Source: Uranotaenia lowii (Eukaryota; Arthropoda; Insecta; Diptera; Culicidae). From it: a stretch of 64,000 nucleotides of DNA. The notes under the pieces were generated by a model. It worked only from the letters and a program-made list of their open reading frames with translations. It ran no database searches and had not been told where the DNA came from. A program made the position numbers and the translations under genes. This document shows positions 44,873 through 56,702 of this stretch, in pieces. How positions within the stretch are numbered: position 1 is the first letter of the stretch; each line of letters opens with the position of its first letter. The stretch is taken from NCBI RefSeq assembly GCF_029784155.1, contig NC_073693.1:22480002-22544001 (forward strand), given 5' to 3'.

Positions 44873-45230
44873 AGACCGCTGCAAAAAATGACTTTTTTCT
44901 CCCATATGTTTTTTCGATGCCTTTTGGGTCACCAAGCATCAGTGTAAAATTTAAGATGATTTGGTTGATTCCTGAGTTAGCACAACGCGTTCAAATTTTG
45001 TATGGCAATTTGTATGGAAGAAGAAATTTTTGCACATTAAACCATATAGAAAATTCAAATAAGCTTGAAATGAAGTCGATTTTAGATTTCTGGTTTTGAA
45101 AATTCAAGCAGCTAAAAATTTCATGAAGAAAGTTGTAATCATTTCAAAATAAAAAATCTAAATCCTTTGAAAAGTATTTAAAAATGGCAGACTTTGCTTG
45201 CATGAAACGTTTTTGCAAAGGTTATATAAA
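44873..45230. repeat. Dispersed repeat copy (related to 36480-36720 and 39280-39378)
   Basis: The first part matches 36480-36720, and the later part (AAAAGTATTTAAAAATGGCA) matches sequence just left of the palindromic MITE at 39379. This suggests a longer repeat that is broken up elsewhere in the window. Confidence 0.5.
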
Positions 45231-45716
45231 TCAATAAATTCTCTAGCAATGCAAAACATTTTTTTGAGGTTTTTTATGTTCATCCCACAGCTACACAGCA
45301 TTCAAATAAGAAAACAAAAACGTCAAAATTAAAAAAAACTATTTTGAAAACAAAAATTTTGTATAACATCGAATAACTTTTCTGGGGTATAAGTTAGGGT
45401 TTTTCTTTGTTCACATGAATAATACTGCAAGAATCAAGGAATATTTTTCATCCAAAGTTTAATTTTTTGGAACTCTCAGTACATCTCTGACGATTTTTGA
45501 ATGTAAAATTTTGTTTTCCCATACAAATTTCCATACAAAATTAAAACTCGTTGCGCTAATTCAGGACTGAATGAATCGCTTCCAAAATTTTTATTGCTAT
45601 TTTTGGCAGCAAAAACAACCTAAAAAGTTGCGGGAGGTGTAAAAATTTAAGAATTTGAAATTTCAAATAAGAAAAAAAGCGTTTGAAGATTGAAAAATCT
45701 AAACATCGCGAACAAA

Positions 45717-47157
45717 TTAAGTTGTTAAAAATTACTCAAAAATATACACAGAAAATATTTAAATTAATTAATTTCTATATAGATTTTTTTATTTTTTTTC
45801 AATTATTAATTTTTTTTATTTTCCTTTGTTTTTTATTTTATTTTTTTTATAATTTTTTTTCTTTTATTAATTAATTTTTTTTTATTCTTTTTTATTATTT
45901 TTTTCATTTTTTTATTCTTTTTTTATTTTTATTAATTTTTTTTTTTTAATTTTTTTTCATTATTTTTTTTTTATTTTTTTTTATTTATTATTTTTATTTG
46001 TTTAATTTTTTTTTATTTATTTTTTTACTTGTTTTATTTTTATTTATTTTTTTAAATTATTCTTTTTAATTTATTTTTTTTATTTATTTTTATATTTTTT
46101 TATTTTTTATTATTATTTTTTTTTTTTAATTGTTTATTTATTTATTTATTTTTTATTTATTTTTTTATTTATTTTTTTATTTATTTTATTATTTATTTAT
46201 TTTTTTTATTTTTTTATTATTTATTTATTTTTTCATTTATTTTATTATTTTTTCATTTAGTTTATTATTTATTTATTTTTTTTTTAATTTTATATTTTTT
46301 TTTTGAATTTTATATTTTTTTTCAATTTTTTTAAATTTTTTTTGTTTATTTTTTTTATATTTTTTTATATTTTTTTAATTTTTTAATTTCTTTAATTTTT
46401 ATTATTTTTTTTATTTTTTTCAATTTTTTTTTTATTTTTTTCATTTTTTTTTATTTTTTCAATTTTTTTCTATTATTTTTTATTTTTTTCAATTTTTTTA
46501 TTTTTTTAATTTTTTTTTATTTTTTTCAATTTTTTAATTTTTTTTTCATTTTTTTCAATTTTTTTATTTTTTTTTTCATTTTTTTTCAATTTTTTTCATT
46601 TTTTTTCAATTTTTTTATTTTTTTTTTATTATTTTTTTAATTATATTTTTAAATTATATTTGTTACTTTGATTTATCGGCCTAGCGGTGAAAAGTGATGT
46701 CCTTTTTAGTAGAGACATCTAAAGATTATGAAATCGGCCGCTAGGCCGATAAATAAAGTAACAAATAAAAATTACGGTGGTTAATCTCTTCATAAAATTT
46801 AAATTATATTTTTATTTTTTTTATTATTTTTTTAATTATATTTTTAAATTATATTTTTATTTTTTTTTATTTTTTGATTTTTTTTTATTTAATTTTTTTA
46901 AATTTTATTTTTATTAATTCTATTTTTTTTATTATTTTTTTTTTATTTTTTTTATTTTTTTTTTAATTTTTTTTTATTTTTTTTTATTTTTTTTTTATTT
47001 TATTATTTTTCAAATTTTTTTTAAATTTTATTTTTTTCAATTTTTTTTTAATTTAATTTTTTATTTTTTTTAATTTTTTTTTACTAAGTTGTTGAAAATT
47101 TCTCAAAAATATGCACAGAAAAAATTTAAATTAATTAATTTCGATATACATTTTTTT
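45717..47157. repeat. T-rich low-complexity tract between direct repeats
   Basis: About 1.3 kb of T/A runs (45790-47084) lies between two direct copies of a 73-bp unique sequence (45717-45789 and 47085-47157; shared words AAGTTGTT and TTTAAATTAATTAATTTC). No coding. A hairpin-forming insert sits at 46659-46765. Confidence 0.75.
46659..46765. repeat. 107-bp hairpin element with nested second stem
   Basis: Outer arms 46659-46687 and 46738-46765 (TTTATCGGCCTAGCGG and its inverse) pair almost perfectly. Within the loop GATGTC and GACATC form a second short stem. It is the only complex sequence in the surrounding T-rich tract and resembles a miniature inverted-repeat element. AAATTATAT occurs on both sides but is also common in the tract. 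Confidence 0.7.
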
Positions 47158-47399
47158 TAAATTAAATTATATTTTCTTTATTAATTCATTCAGTATTACA
47201 ATATTTTACAATTATAATTATCACTTTTTTCCAAACATTTAAATGCACTCTTTCCAACATAAATGATTCAACATCGAAGACAGCGATTTCCCAAGAAAAA
47301 ATGTTGTAGGTATTCAAAAGGCTGACTAGATGGATAGCAATGACGTCATCAGACAAATGTCATTATCGGGAATATATCACCTTGTGCTATTGTAAAAAA

Positions 47400-47870
47400 T
47401 ATTAAAAAGTGGAAATGATGACAGAAATAACAAAATTTAAAAAAACAAAAAATGACTGTAAATTGGAAGAAACTAAAAAAGAATAGCAATAGCAAATAGC
47501 AAAATAACAACGGGGACAACAAACAAAAATATCAACGGTGACAAAAAAAACAAAAAAAAAAGGCAAAGGTTACAAAAAAAAAAATTAATAACGAATTATG
47601 AAAAAGCTACTGAAAAATGAAAATAATAAAACAGACGACAAAGTACCAAACATTATAAAAACGACTTAATTTATATTGTTTTTGTCCTTTTCTTTATTAT
47701 GTATTGTTTTTTTTTCTTGTCATTTGTGTTATTTATGTCCCTTTTTTTAATTCATATAATTTTTTTCATTTTTATCAGTTTTGTTTTTAGTTTTTGGTAA
47801 TTTCAATCTTTTTTGACGATTTTATGATTTGTAATCTTTTTGTGACATTTTTGTAATATTTATTGGTTTT
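47400..47870. repeat. Degenerate TGACAAAAA-like words in both orientations
   Basis: From 47400 to 47650 A-rich words like GACAACAAACAAAAATATC resemble the 9-mer in one orientation. From 47680 to 47870 T-rich words such as TTTTTGTGACATTTTTGTAA show the other. The two halves face each other across about 30 bp. Confidence 0.4.
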
Positions 47871-47975
47871 TTTTAAGCTCCTCTTTACCTATGTATATCT
47901 GTTTGAAAATTTTGTTTATATTATAAATGTTGTCGTTTTTTTTATTTATGTGCTTTTCTGTGCTGTTTTTGTGCT

Positions 47976-48835
47976 CACACGGAAAAAAATTGCGTTGCCA
48001 TTCAAAAGACGTGGTCATGATAATTTAACCATTTCTGCGTTATAGTATTTTCAACCACGCCAAGTGTAACATCAATTTTGTAAAAGTGCGCATGAAACAT
48101 TATTGAAATTACTATGTACCTGGTAGTTTTCGATAACTCTCAATGTTTGTTGTCGAAAATACTATGGTTATGATAATTTCATCATAATTTCTATTACAAC
48201 TAGCGTCCGCATAGTAATTTAGACATTGTGGCACCATTTCCTATCAACAAAATACTACGCACATGGTACTTTTGAGAACAAAACGTATTTGACTCAAAAA
48301 CATCAGTGCGTATGATAATTTTATCATGGTAAACATTCTTGTTGTTTATACTAATTTATGATCATTAATTTTCAAAGCCGCGAGAAAACAAACAAATTTT
48401 GAGCTGCTTTCAAGTTTCATAAATTTTAAAATATTTCCAGATCATCGGAAAACACACTAACATGGACCGACGTGTGTCAGAAGTGTGAATTTTAATGTGT
48501 TAAATAATGTCATAATGCATGCATGCAAATAAACAAACATACATGCATAGTAATTTTACTTTTTTAATCAAGCTCCTCGTGCATACTAATTTTTATCATA
48601 ACACGTACTAGTTTCATCATGAAACATATCGATTTTACTAGGCACGAAGTAAAACAATGCATCATTCCATTGAAAATTTTACTAAAACGCAGTCAAATTT
48701 ACTATGCGCAGTCAAATTGAACCCATGGTAAAATAACTATGCTTAAGGTATTATAAACAACAAAACATATTTGACTCAAAAATATTTCATTTAAACTACG
48801 GATTTAGTAGTTTTACTATGTTTTTTTTTTGTGTG
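47976..48835. mobile_element. Element with CACACGGAAAAAAA end and internal repeats
   Basis: Starts CACACGGAAAAAAATTGCG and ends TTTTTTTTTTGTGTG, an imperfect inverted pair. Internal words like ATGATAATTTTATCAT and ATTTGACTCAAAAA (48292 and 48770 regions) recur. No coding frame and no clear target duplication. The A-rich end resembles that of the 17639 element. Confidence 0.45.
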
Positions 48836-48966
48836 CATACATGCCATTTTGATCTCAGTATGTTTGATTCCGGTTTTCTATCTGACAATACCCGGAACCA
48901 AAAGGAGCTCCGAGATAAAAAATTTCTTCAATCGAAATGTGTGAAAATTTTCGGAATCGAAAGTTA

Positions 48967-50050
48967 TTTATTTATTTACATAGTACTCCGTCTCACGACA
49001 TAACTTGACGAACATAATTCCTAAAATTCACTCGGTTCATAGCAACCGTTCTCCAATTTCTCGGGCACCCCACGTTCGCCAGATCACGCTCCACTTGGTC
49101 TAACCACCTCGCTCGTTGCGCCCCCGCTCGTCTTGTTCCTACCGGATTCGTAGCGAACACCTGTTTTGCAGGACAGTCGTCCGGCATTCTCGCAACATGT
49201 CCCGCCCAGCGTATCCGGCCAGCCTTCACCACCTTCTGGATACTGGCTTCGCCGTAGAGGCGCGCGAGCTCGTGGTTCATCCTTCGCCTCCACACTCCGT
49301 TCTCCTGTACGCCGCCAAAGATGGTTCTTAACACTCGTCGCTCGAATACTCCGAGTGTACGCAGGTCCTCCTCGAGCAATATCCATGTCTCGTGCCCGTA
49401 GAGAACAACCGGTCTAATGAGCGTCATATAGAGGTTACACTTCGTGCGAGGGCTAAGTCTTCTCGACCGCAGTTGCTTGTGGAGTCCATAGTAGGCACGA
49501 CTTCCGCTGATAATTCGCCTCCGGATCTCACGGCTGGTGTCATTGTCTGCGGTCACCAGGGAGCCGAGATAGACAAAGTCTTCGACTATCTCCAGCTCGC
49601 CGCCGTCGATCGTGACCTTGTTATTACTGGACAAGCGGGTTCGGTCGGTCTCGAATCCGCAGGCCAGCATGTACTTTGTCTAGGACGTATTAATCATCAA
49701 CCCAATCCTTCCTGCTTCGCGTTTCAGTTTGCGGTAGATCTCCTCCACCGCCGCAGATGATCTGCCGACTATATCAATGTCATCGGCAAAGCAAATAAGT
49801 TGACTGGATCTGTTGAAAATCGTGCCCCGCATTTCGCCCACCGCTCGTCGAATAACACCTTCTAGCGCCACGTTGAACATCATGCAGGATAGACCATCAC
49901 CTTGTCGAAGCCCCCTGCGCGATTCGAATGAACTCGACAATTCACCCGAAATCCGCACACAGCACTGCGTTCCATCCATCGTCGCCTTGATCAGTCTGAT
50001 CAGCTTCCCGGAAAAGCCGTTCTCGTCCATGATTTTCCGAAATCGAAATC
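48967..50050 (-). mobile_element. 5'-truncated LINE with 15-bp target duplication
   Basis: CGGAATCGAAAGTTA at 48952-48966 is repeated exactly at 50051-50065. Between them lies the 3' third of a LINE on the minus strand, ending in a TAAA-type tail. Truncation at the 5' end and the exact duplication are typical of target-primed integration, and the insertion looks fairly young. A short tail fragment of the same family is present at 18040-18092. Confidence 0.88.
48993..50050 (-). pseudogene. LINE reverse transcriptase, 5'-truncated, one stop
   Basis: The frame carries RT motifs RRGLRQGDGLSCMMFNVAL and LICFADDIDIVGRS, then VEDFVYLGSLVTADND, LYGHETW and a C-terminal RIRWAGHVARMPDDCP region as in RTE/L2-like LINEs. 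Only one in-frame stop (TAG at 49680-49682, where lysine is expected) interrupts it. The endonuclease and the N-terminal RT part are missing through truncation. The clade is not certain. Confidence 0.85.
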
Positions 50051-50065
50051 CGGAATCGAAAGTTA

Positions 50066-52850
50066 ACAAACACAAATTAAAAAGCTTTTGCCTAATGATG
50101 TAGTCTCTCTGCTGATAAGGTGATAAAGTGCAATTGATTACTTGCAGTCAATTACGAAAAAACCTCGAGTCTTTCTAACATTCTGTGGGATGCATCAGAG
50201 ATAATTTCATACGAACACGCAAGCATTATGGTTTCACAGGGTACCCATCATAAAACTTAATATATCGGTCATATCTGTATTTTTAGATATGGGACTTTGG
50301 AACCTGTTGCTGTGTCATATGTAGAAAACTTAAAGTTAAAACATGAAAAGTATGCCAAAAACGTTCCTACTAAAAGATTTTTTCTTACTAGACAACAGTT
50401 CAACGAGTTCACCCTATCTCAGCTATGTAGTTATAGATCGCTAATCTTTTGGCTTGTTGTACGCGAGCACTTGCGTCAGTCGGCGATGGCATGGTTGGGT
50501 GACTTTTGAACCTTTCTTGGACAATCACTCGGGGTACACCAGGTAGGATGTCTTTGCTTAATCTTTGCTTGACCACCTGGTTGCACGCACTCTGTGGCCT
50601 AACCTTTACGAGCGTTGTGCAAAATTCAGTAACAGTTCCCAAGCAGTGGTTAAAACGCTCTGATTACTAAATATTGCTAAACGATTCAAGCTGGGTAATC
50701 TCTAGTTACAGTAGTTAATACGTTATCATGATCATTCAGCGACTTTGAAAATGCCCGGTAGGAAATCTGATTTGAGGTCTTACCAAATGCACGACAACAC
50801 GAAAATTACGAAATTACAATAAAAGGAAATCTTAAATTAGTCTCCGACTAAGCCAAAACACCCCATCCACAGATTGAGAACTACCTTTTTGAAACATTTG
50901 ATTCCCACTGAACCGAACCCGGAAAGTTGCAGTCTGCCGTTTCGTTCCGGTAATTCACCGACCCCACAATCGATGGCGATCGTCGACCCTTTTCGTGTGT
51001 CTGTAGAGTTGCGGTGGAGAAATCTCCCGAAACTGCAGGTCGTTCGGTTGGTTTATGTTTCTCTTTCTCAGGATGATCATCATCGATTGCGTTTAGCGTC
51101 AATTCAACCGGCAGCGGTTGCAGTGATCATCATTTTGGCAAGGTTTGCGTTTCTGTTTGGGGACGCTTTGTCTTAGCGGTTAATTTATCAAAAAGTTTGG
51201 TAATGAAATATCCTAAAAAAAATAAACGAATTTGAACCGCATGTTGTGATACTAAATTAGAACCTATGAGCAAAAGTTGGAGAAATAAATAAAAAATCAA
51301 TGCAAAACAATACAAGTCAAACAACTTTACGCTAATTTTCATGAAATTTGGTAAACAGATAAGTTCTGACATAACTTAATGTTTATTGAAATGATTGACC
51401 TCTTCCTTTTTTTTTAAACTAGTAGGATCGCAAATCTTTCTGAATACTCATCCAAATTTATACAAGTGCAATCAGTTTGATGTCAGGTGTAATGTTAATA
51501 AAAAAAATTGTAGAAGAAAATCCCCTTCAGACGTAGCGCGTGGGACTAAATCACAGCCTTCGCCGGACAACCTATCGTATTACAGGCCACCACAACCAGC
51601 AACCTGCCTCCGAGGAGGTTGTATTTCTCAAGCATTGCCGCCACGCCAAACCAGACCGATATTGTGGTTACATTTTCGTAGGTACTGTGCACGCGCAAAA
51701 CAACAAGATACCGAAACGAGGACCCCAAAAGGGGTCATTATCTAATCGTGCGCAGTCATTCCGACTCTGACTGCCAGCCAGAGATGGGATTTGTGCTTTG
51801 AGTGTGTGTCTATGGTCAATCTTTTGTTGCTGTTTTTTTTATCTTCGCCGGGACAATCCCCGTGTGATGGAGTCGGAAAATTTGCTGATGTTTTCCCCGT
51901 AGGTTTGCTTCATTGGTCAATTCCAACTGCAACGTGATTCCGCTGATGGGAGAGAGACCCCGGAGGCACAGACAAATCGATCGATCGGTCGGAACCCTGG
52001 CTGCAACAAAGCATTACTTTTTGTACCACTTGAACGTCACGAGGTTAAGGTTTTACTGTGTGCTACCTTGTCCAATTGTCGAATCAGGAAGAACTTTGTC
52101 GGAGAAATGATTGCCACCACGCCGCGATCTTCGGGTTGGCGATTTGGAATCGAACGTGAGGGGTCTCCTCAGAGATAGGTCCAACTGGCACAAGATTGAA
52201 CCCGACCGTCTCGTTCGTTGTTATCAAGATTCGGTACGATTGGGTATAGTATAGGCAGTCATGATAGTGTTTTTCGTTCTTCTAACTGTTGACCAAAGGA
52301 TAAGCCATCTGTAGGTTAGATGTTACGACAGAGGACCACAATAGCGGTTCATCTAATCGATGATTAGACCCTTAGAGTAAAGCCGGAGGTTTCGAGGGCA
52401 TCATTATTACGTATAACGGTGCCGTGAAACTTTTTAAGCATTAGAAGCTCTGCCATGTTAGCTTCAAAATATTGTTTCCTGCTTGGTTTTAGAGGTCGAC
52501 TTATGAGAATGCATTTTTGAAAATTACCATCATATTGCTTAGGGTAAGTGGGCGAATATTGATGGAACTCCTAATTTAATCATACCGAAGTTTAACTGTT
52601 TATGACGTAATTTTATACTTAAATATCACAACAACAAAACAAATTATGTAAATTTCAATTCAACGTACAATTCAATTCCCTAGCTCGGTGAAGTTTTAGT
52701 AAAAATCTGTTTTTGGAAGTATACAAAATGAAAGCCAAATCTTAGCATTTGTTTAAAAAAAAATCTTTTTAACTGTAAAATCTCAATCGATGTTTTGTTT
52801 TTTTTTTGATGATCGTTATAAGATCGACTAAAACATGGTTTTTAGAATAT
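50066..52850. other. Mixed-composition DNA, no gene recognised
   Basis: GC-richer patches at 50870-51180 and 51530-52260 hold overlapping frames of 60-116 codons on both strands without domains. They resemble single-copy host DNA, possibly regulatory or intronic. Confidence 0.35.
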
Positions 52851-53362
52851 AGGGGAAAGTCGGGTAAGACGGACACCCTAAGGTAGAATCGCAATAGAAA
52901 ATCAGATATTGCTTTTATCAGCGCAGTTTTCGTGCAGATGGGCAGTTTAGGTTGTTCGCTAACGCATTAACCATTGGAATTTGTAAATTTCCTTCACAAA
53001 GACTGTTTTTATGGCTTTTTTAAACATGTCTGCAATTTACACTTTTCAAAAATAGCCGGGTTAAACGGACACTGCTCAGGAAAGGTACATTTTGTCGCAA
53101 AAATTGCTGTAAAAGTAGATATTTTTGTGAGTTAAGTATTTAAAAACAAAAGGGAACCAACTGGTCCGAGTCCAGAAGAAGTGTGGTTTCGGAATGCCGT
53201 ATTTTATAGGCGCTTTTTTACTAGAGATCCTGTTTTTACAGTTATAATGGCCTGTTGAAGATGGTTAGTGCTTTTCGACCGACAATTGATCTTGCCAAGG
53301 TACTTTGAAAGCGTATGGAGGATCAAACCGATGAAAAAAACTAAAAAACATGGAGAAACTTA

Positions 53363-54052
53363 CAGTGAGGGGCAAAATAAAGTGTCCAAATTATTTTTTT
53401 TCAATTTCTTTTATTTTTCTGGTTGGTCGGATCGTTATTATTGCGTTTTTCTTCACTTCAAGAATGATTTTCTTGTCCGTTCTGGCATCTGTCTTGGGCT
53501 TCAGTCCTCTTCCTGGGCGATCCATCTCCGATCCGAGCGTTTTCATCTTCTCCATGATTTTTGATACCGTTGTCTTGCTGATTTCGTAGTGCTCGGCCAC
53601 TTCTCGGTGCGTTTGACCGTTATTCACATCACGAACAACCAGTTTCCGGATGGACAACGGAATGGAACCAGAAATTTATGCGTTCTCCATATTTTACAAC
53701 TTATTCGAATGTAGACACCTGTTTGAATACTCCAGAGACAAGCCAGTTGTTTATGAAACGTCAAAATACACAAAACAAACAAATTCGAGGGGCCTCGCGA
53801 TGGAAACTTATCGAAATTATATAGATTTTTGAGTTGGACACTTTATTTTGCCCATTTTTTTTTTATTATTAATTTTTTTTTTCTATCAGAAAAACTTTCT
53901 TTTTTTTATCAGCGCAACATTAACAAAAATTAAAAAGTACATAATAAACAATATTTAAAAAATGATTACAATGTGTTTTCGGTGAATTTTAACCAGAAAA
54001 ATAAAAGAAATGATAACAAAATAATTTGGACACTTTATTTTGCCCCTCACTG
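53363..54052 (-). mobile_element. Tc1-type deletion derivative, 35-bp perfect TIRs
   Basis: Perfect 35-bp terminal inverted repeats (start CAGTGAGGGGCAAAATAAAG) with TA on both sides (53361-53362, 54053-54054). A third copy of the internal part of the TIR (TTGGACACTTTATTTTGCCC) lies at 53834-53853, like the inner repeat of IR/DR-type Tc1 elements. Only the DNA-binding part of the transposase is left. Confidence 0.88.
53391..53657 (-). pseudogene. Tc1 transposase N-terminal HTH fragment
   Basis: Reads MSIRKLVVRDVNNGQTHREV then EHYEISKTTVSKIMEKMK, a paired-like helix-turn-helix that binds the element ends, followed by GRGLKPKTDARTDKKI, the start of the second HTH. The catalytic DDE domain is absent and the frame runs out into the left TIR. 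It could not transpose on its own, though such fragments can still bind TIRs. Confidence 0.8.
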
Positions 54053-54430
54053 TATGTCCGTCTCCGTTTTCTCAAAACGTTTGTTGTTCAAGCCCTTTGA
54101 CCAAAATTCGCTTATTTTCCTCTAAATGGTTAAAAAGGCGTATAATAAACACTCTACCTTTGAAAACGGTTGAAATTTTCGATAATTTTGAGGGTTATAA
54201 GTTTTTTATGAGAAGAGAAAACTACATCAGATAATGGATCCTCAAAGTTTTTGTTTATTTTGTTTATCATTACGGGACCTTGCTTGCTATAAATAAACAA
54301 AAGGTTTCGAAGGTGTTTATATACTTAAATAGACGGACATATTCGTCTAGATTTGTGCCAAACATTGTAATTTTCGAAATATTGGAAGTGTCCGTTTTAC
54401 CCGCTGTGTCCGTCTTACTCGACTTTCTCT

Positions 54431-55230
54431 CAATAAAATTCTATTAAAACAATTGTCAAAATATCACACAGTGGAAAAAGTTGGATCCAAAATTCGAAAA
54501 ATAAATCGAAGCCTCAAAAAAGCTGAAACATTGAGATATGTAAAATTTTCGCAAAAATTCAAATCTACCGTCGAGTTAGACCGGAAACATCTGAGTGAAG
54601 TGTTATTTCGCCTTCATTTCTCAGAAAAAAATCAGTGATAACTTCGTAAAACAGAATTGATCAAAAAAGTTTTTTAGCTTTGTTGGAAATTTTTCTAACG
54701 TCATGTGAAAATTTTTTGAAGGTTGATGAAATGATACAGGAGTTACATTCATTATAAATAATCCTATATCCATGAAGATATTTTAATAAATTCACTGAAA
54801 AGATTCTTATACAAAAATGCATATCTTGAGCATAAATCAGTCGACCAATGTGAAAATTTGGGCGCTGTTGAGTTTATTCTTAAGCTCTTAATTGATATCC
54901 ATTATGTGAAATCGATCAACATCCAAGTTAGACCTAATGCAATTATTTTATAAAACGATTTTATCTTCATAGGGGGGTAAAAAGGGCGAAACAGATTGCG
55001 TCCTATTATTTTTTCCTCTGAAATATTTCAAGTGGTAAAGAACCTTTAAGTTCGTTGTATGGAATTTCAATAATGTAAGTTTCACGTTCCTAGGACACAT
55101 GAAGAAAAAGCTGATTACTGAGTAAATAATGCCAAAAAACGCTCCACCCAGATGACTCTGATCAAATCTGACGGCAGATTTGAATTTCTGAGAAAATTTC
55201 ACGTAACTTAAGTACTACTCCAGGCTCTCA
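54431..55230. other. AT-rich DNA, no gene seen
   Basis: Two segments share the word AAATTTTCGCAAAAATTCAAATC in opposite orientation (54543 region and 55180 region), suggesting an eroded inverted repeat. Nothing coding. Confidence 0.35.
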
Positions 55231-55252
55231 AACCAGCGACTTGGACGGTTTA

Positions 55253-55719
55253 TGTATGTATGTATGTAGATAATACACCATGGGTGCACGGATGCACCGC
55301 AGTTTCGCCAACGCATGCGCTGAATTGCATTCTTTAGATAACTAGTTCGGCAGATCTTCAATGCAAATCACCGCATACCCGACACCATGGCTTCGTGTGA
55401 ACTGTATGTTTTGAATGTGGTATGTGTAAATGTAAGTGTTATTTGGATGAACAAGTCAATCACTTACGCAATCGTAATAAGATTAATAACATTTTTAATG
55501 TAAATAATCTAAGACAGATATTACGCATACGTTTAGATACCTGCCCGATTGTCAAGTGATTGGTTGTTCCAATATATACAATAAAACAAATCAAAATTGA
55601 ATTATGCAATCTTACCTTTAATTAAACCCAAATCTTACATTTAACCTCATCTTACCATTAATTCTTACCGCAGCTTAAACATCAATCCTGTTTACCGACC
55701 AAATCCATATTTTCTTAAA
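55253..55719 (-). mobile_element. 467-bp retroposon with TACA tail and 22-bp duplication
   Basis: The flanks share AACCAGCGACTTGG plus eight more bases at 55231-55252 and 55720-55741 (one mismatch in 22). The insert reads on the minus strand and ends in a TACATACA tail. Its 3' 160 bp recur at 17070-17269. No coding frame and no evident pol III boxes. It may be a SINE-like or strongly truncated LINE copy. Confidence 0.7.
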
Positions 55720-56257
55720 AACCAGCGACTTGGTCGGTTTAAATGGACAATCGCTTCAAATGGGTCGTCCTAAAATTGGATTGCATTTGAACTAGGAGTT
55801 CTCATAACCGTACCAATTATCAGCTCTATAAACCACTTGGTCACTGAGTCTTTATAAGGCTTTTCAGATGTGCAACCATTGGAAAAATCAGATAATATTA
55901 GGCACGACATGAAATTTGCCTGAGCAACTATTGAGTGCAGACGACCTGTTTTTAATGATTTTTTTTTTAAATTTTCATGCGATTTGCAACGATTGACATA
56001 TAACATGGTGGCCACTCATTTTAAATTTTTCTGTTCTTACATTTCCCCCGTAAAATCTTATGAATTCCCGACTCTCAAATGTTAAGAATTGAATTTATTC
56101 GTATTTATTTTTTCAAACATATGAGAGATAAGTTCTTCGCGCCTTCAACGTTTGTCAAAATATTATTTTATTTATTTATTGATGTCTTTGACTGTGTTGT
56201 CTTACAGAACATGAGTAATAACTTGATATTAAATTAGGTTATAAAGTTGGCTTAAAA

Positions 56258-56702
56258 TTAAGCTACATCACGAATCAAATATTTAAATTTTGCTTTGGAT
56301 ACATTGAAGTCGAACAAATATGAAACATCATTAAACACTTGGAAGCATCGTTGTAGTGGATAATTTTGGCCGAATACTGTTCTGCTTCTTGGTAGCCAGA
56401 AAAGAGTCTGGTAACGTAGTTGTCGAGCTGGAACGTGTAGATTCAAAGAGCGAAGCAGTTGCGGACAATTGATAGCATTCGTAATGATATCAAAGACGAA
56501 CATTCGTTGTAGATAAGTTCTCCTTTGGCTCAGCGACGTTAAGGATCATAGACCACATCTATCGGAGTACGGTGGCAATCGAACGGGATCTCGCCAAGGC
56601 AGATGATGCAATGCGAAACGGAGAAATCTTTTTTGGACCCTCTCAATACTTTCGATGTGAACGGAATGATAAGATGTCCAAACTGGTGCTGCGTATTCCA
56701 AG
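56258..56702 (-). pseudogene. CR1-like LINE remnant: C-terminal part
   Basis: Contains LEYAAPVWTSYHSVHIESIE and RVQKRFLRFALHHLPWRDP, then after a frameshift RSLNLHVPARQLRYQTLFW and FQVFNDVSYLFDFNVSKAKF. These are the usual downstream motifs of LINEs of this type. It continues from 57288 once the hAT-like element is removed. Confidence 0.75.

Larger units (their letters stand above)
52852..54430. mobile_element. TIR element with GGGGAAAGTCGGGTAAGACG ends
   Basis: Left end GGGGAAAGTCGGGTAAGACG is matched inverted at the right end (AGAAAGTCGAGTAAGACGGA at 54426-54407). The word GACGGACAC or ACGGACAC recurs subterminally (52870, 53068, 54390 regions). The left end follows TA; the right flank has decayed. 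A Tc1 derivative is nested inside. Confidence 0.7.
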
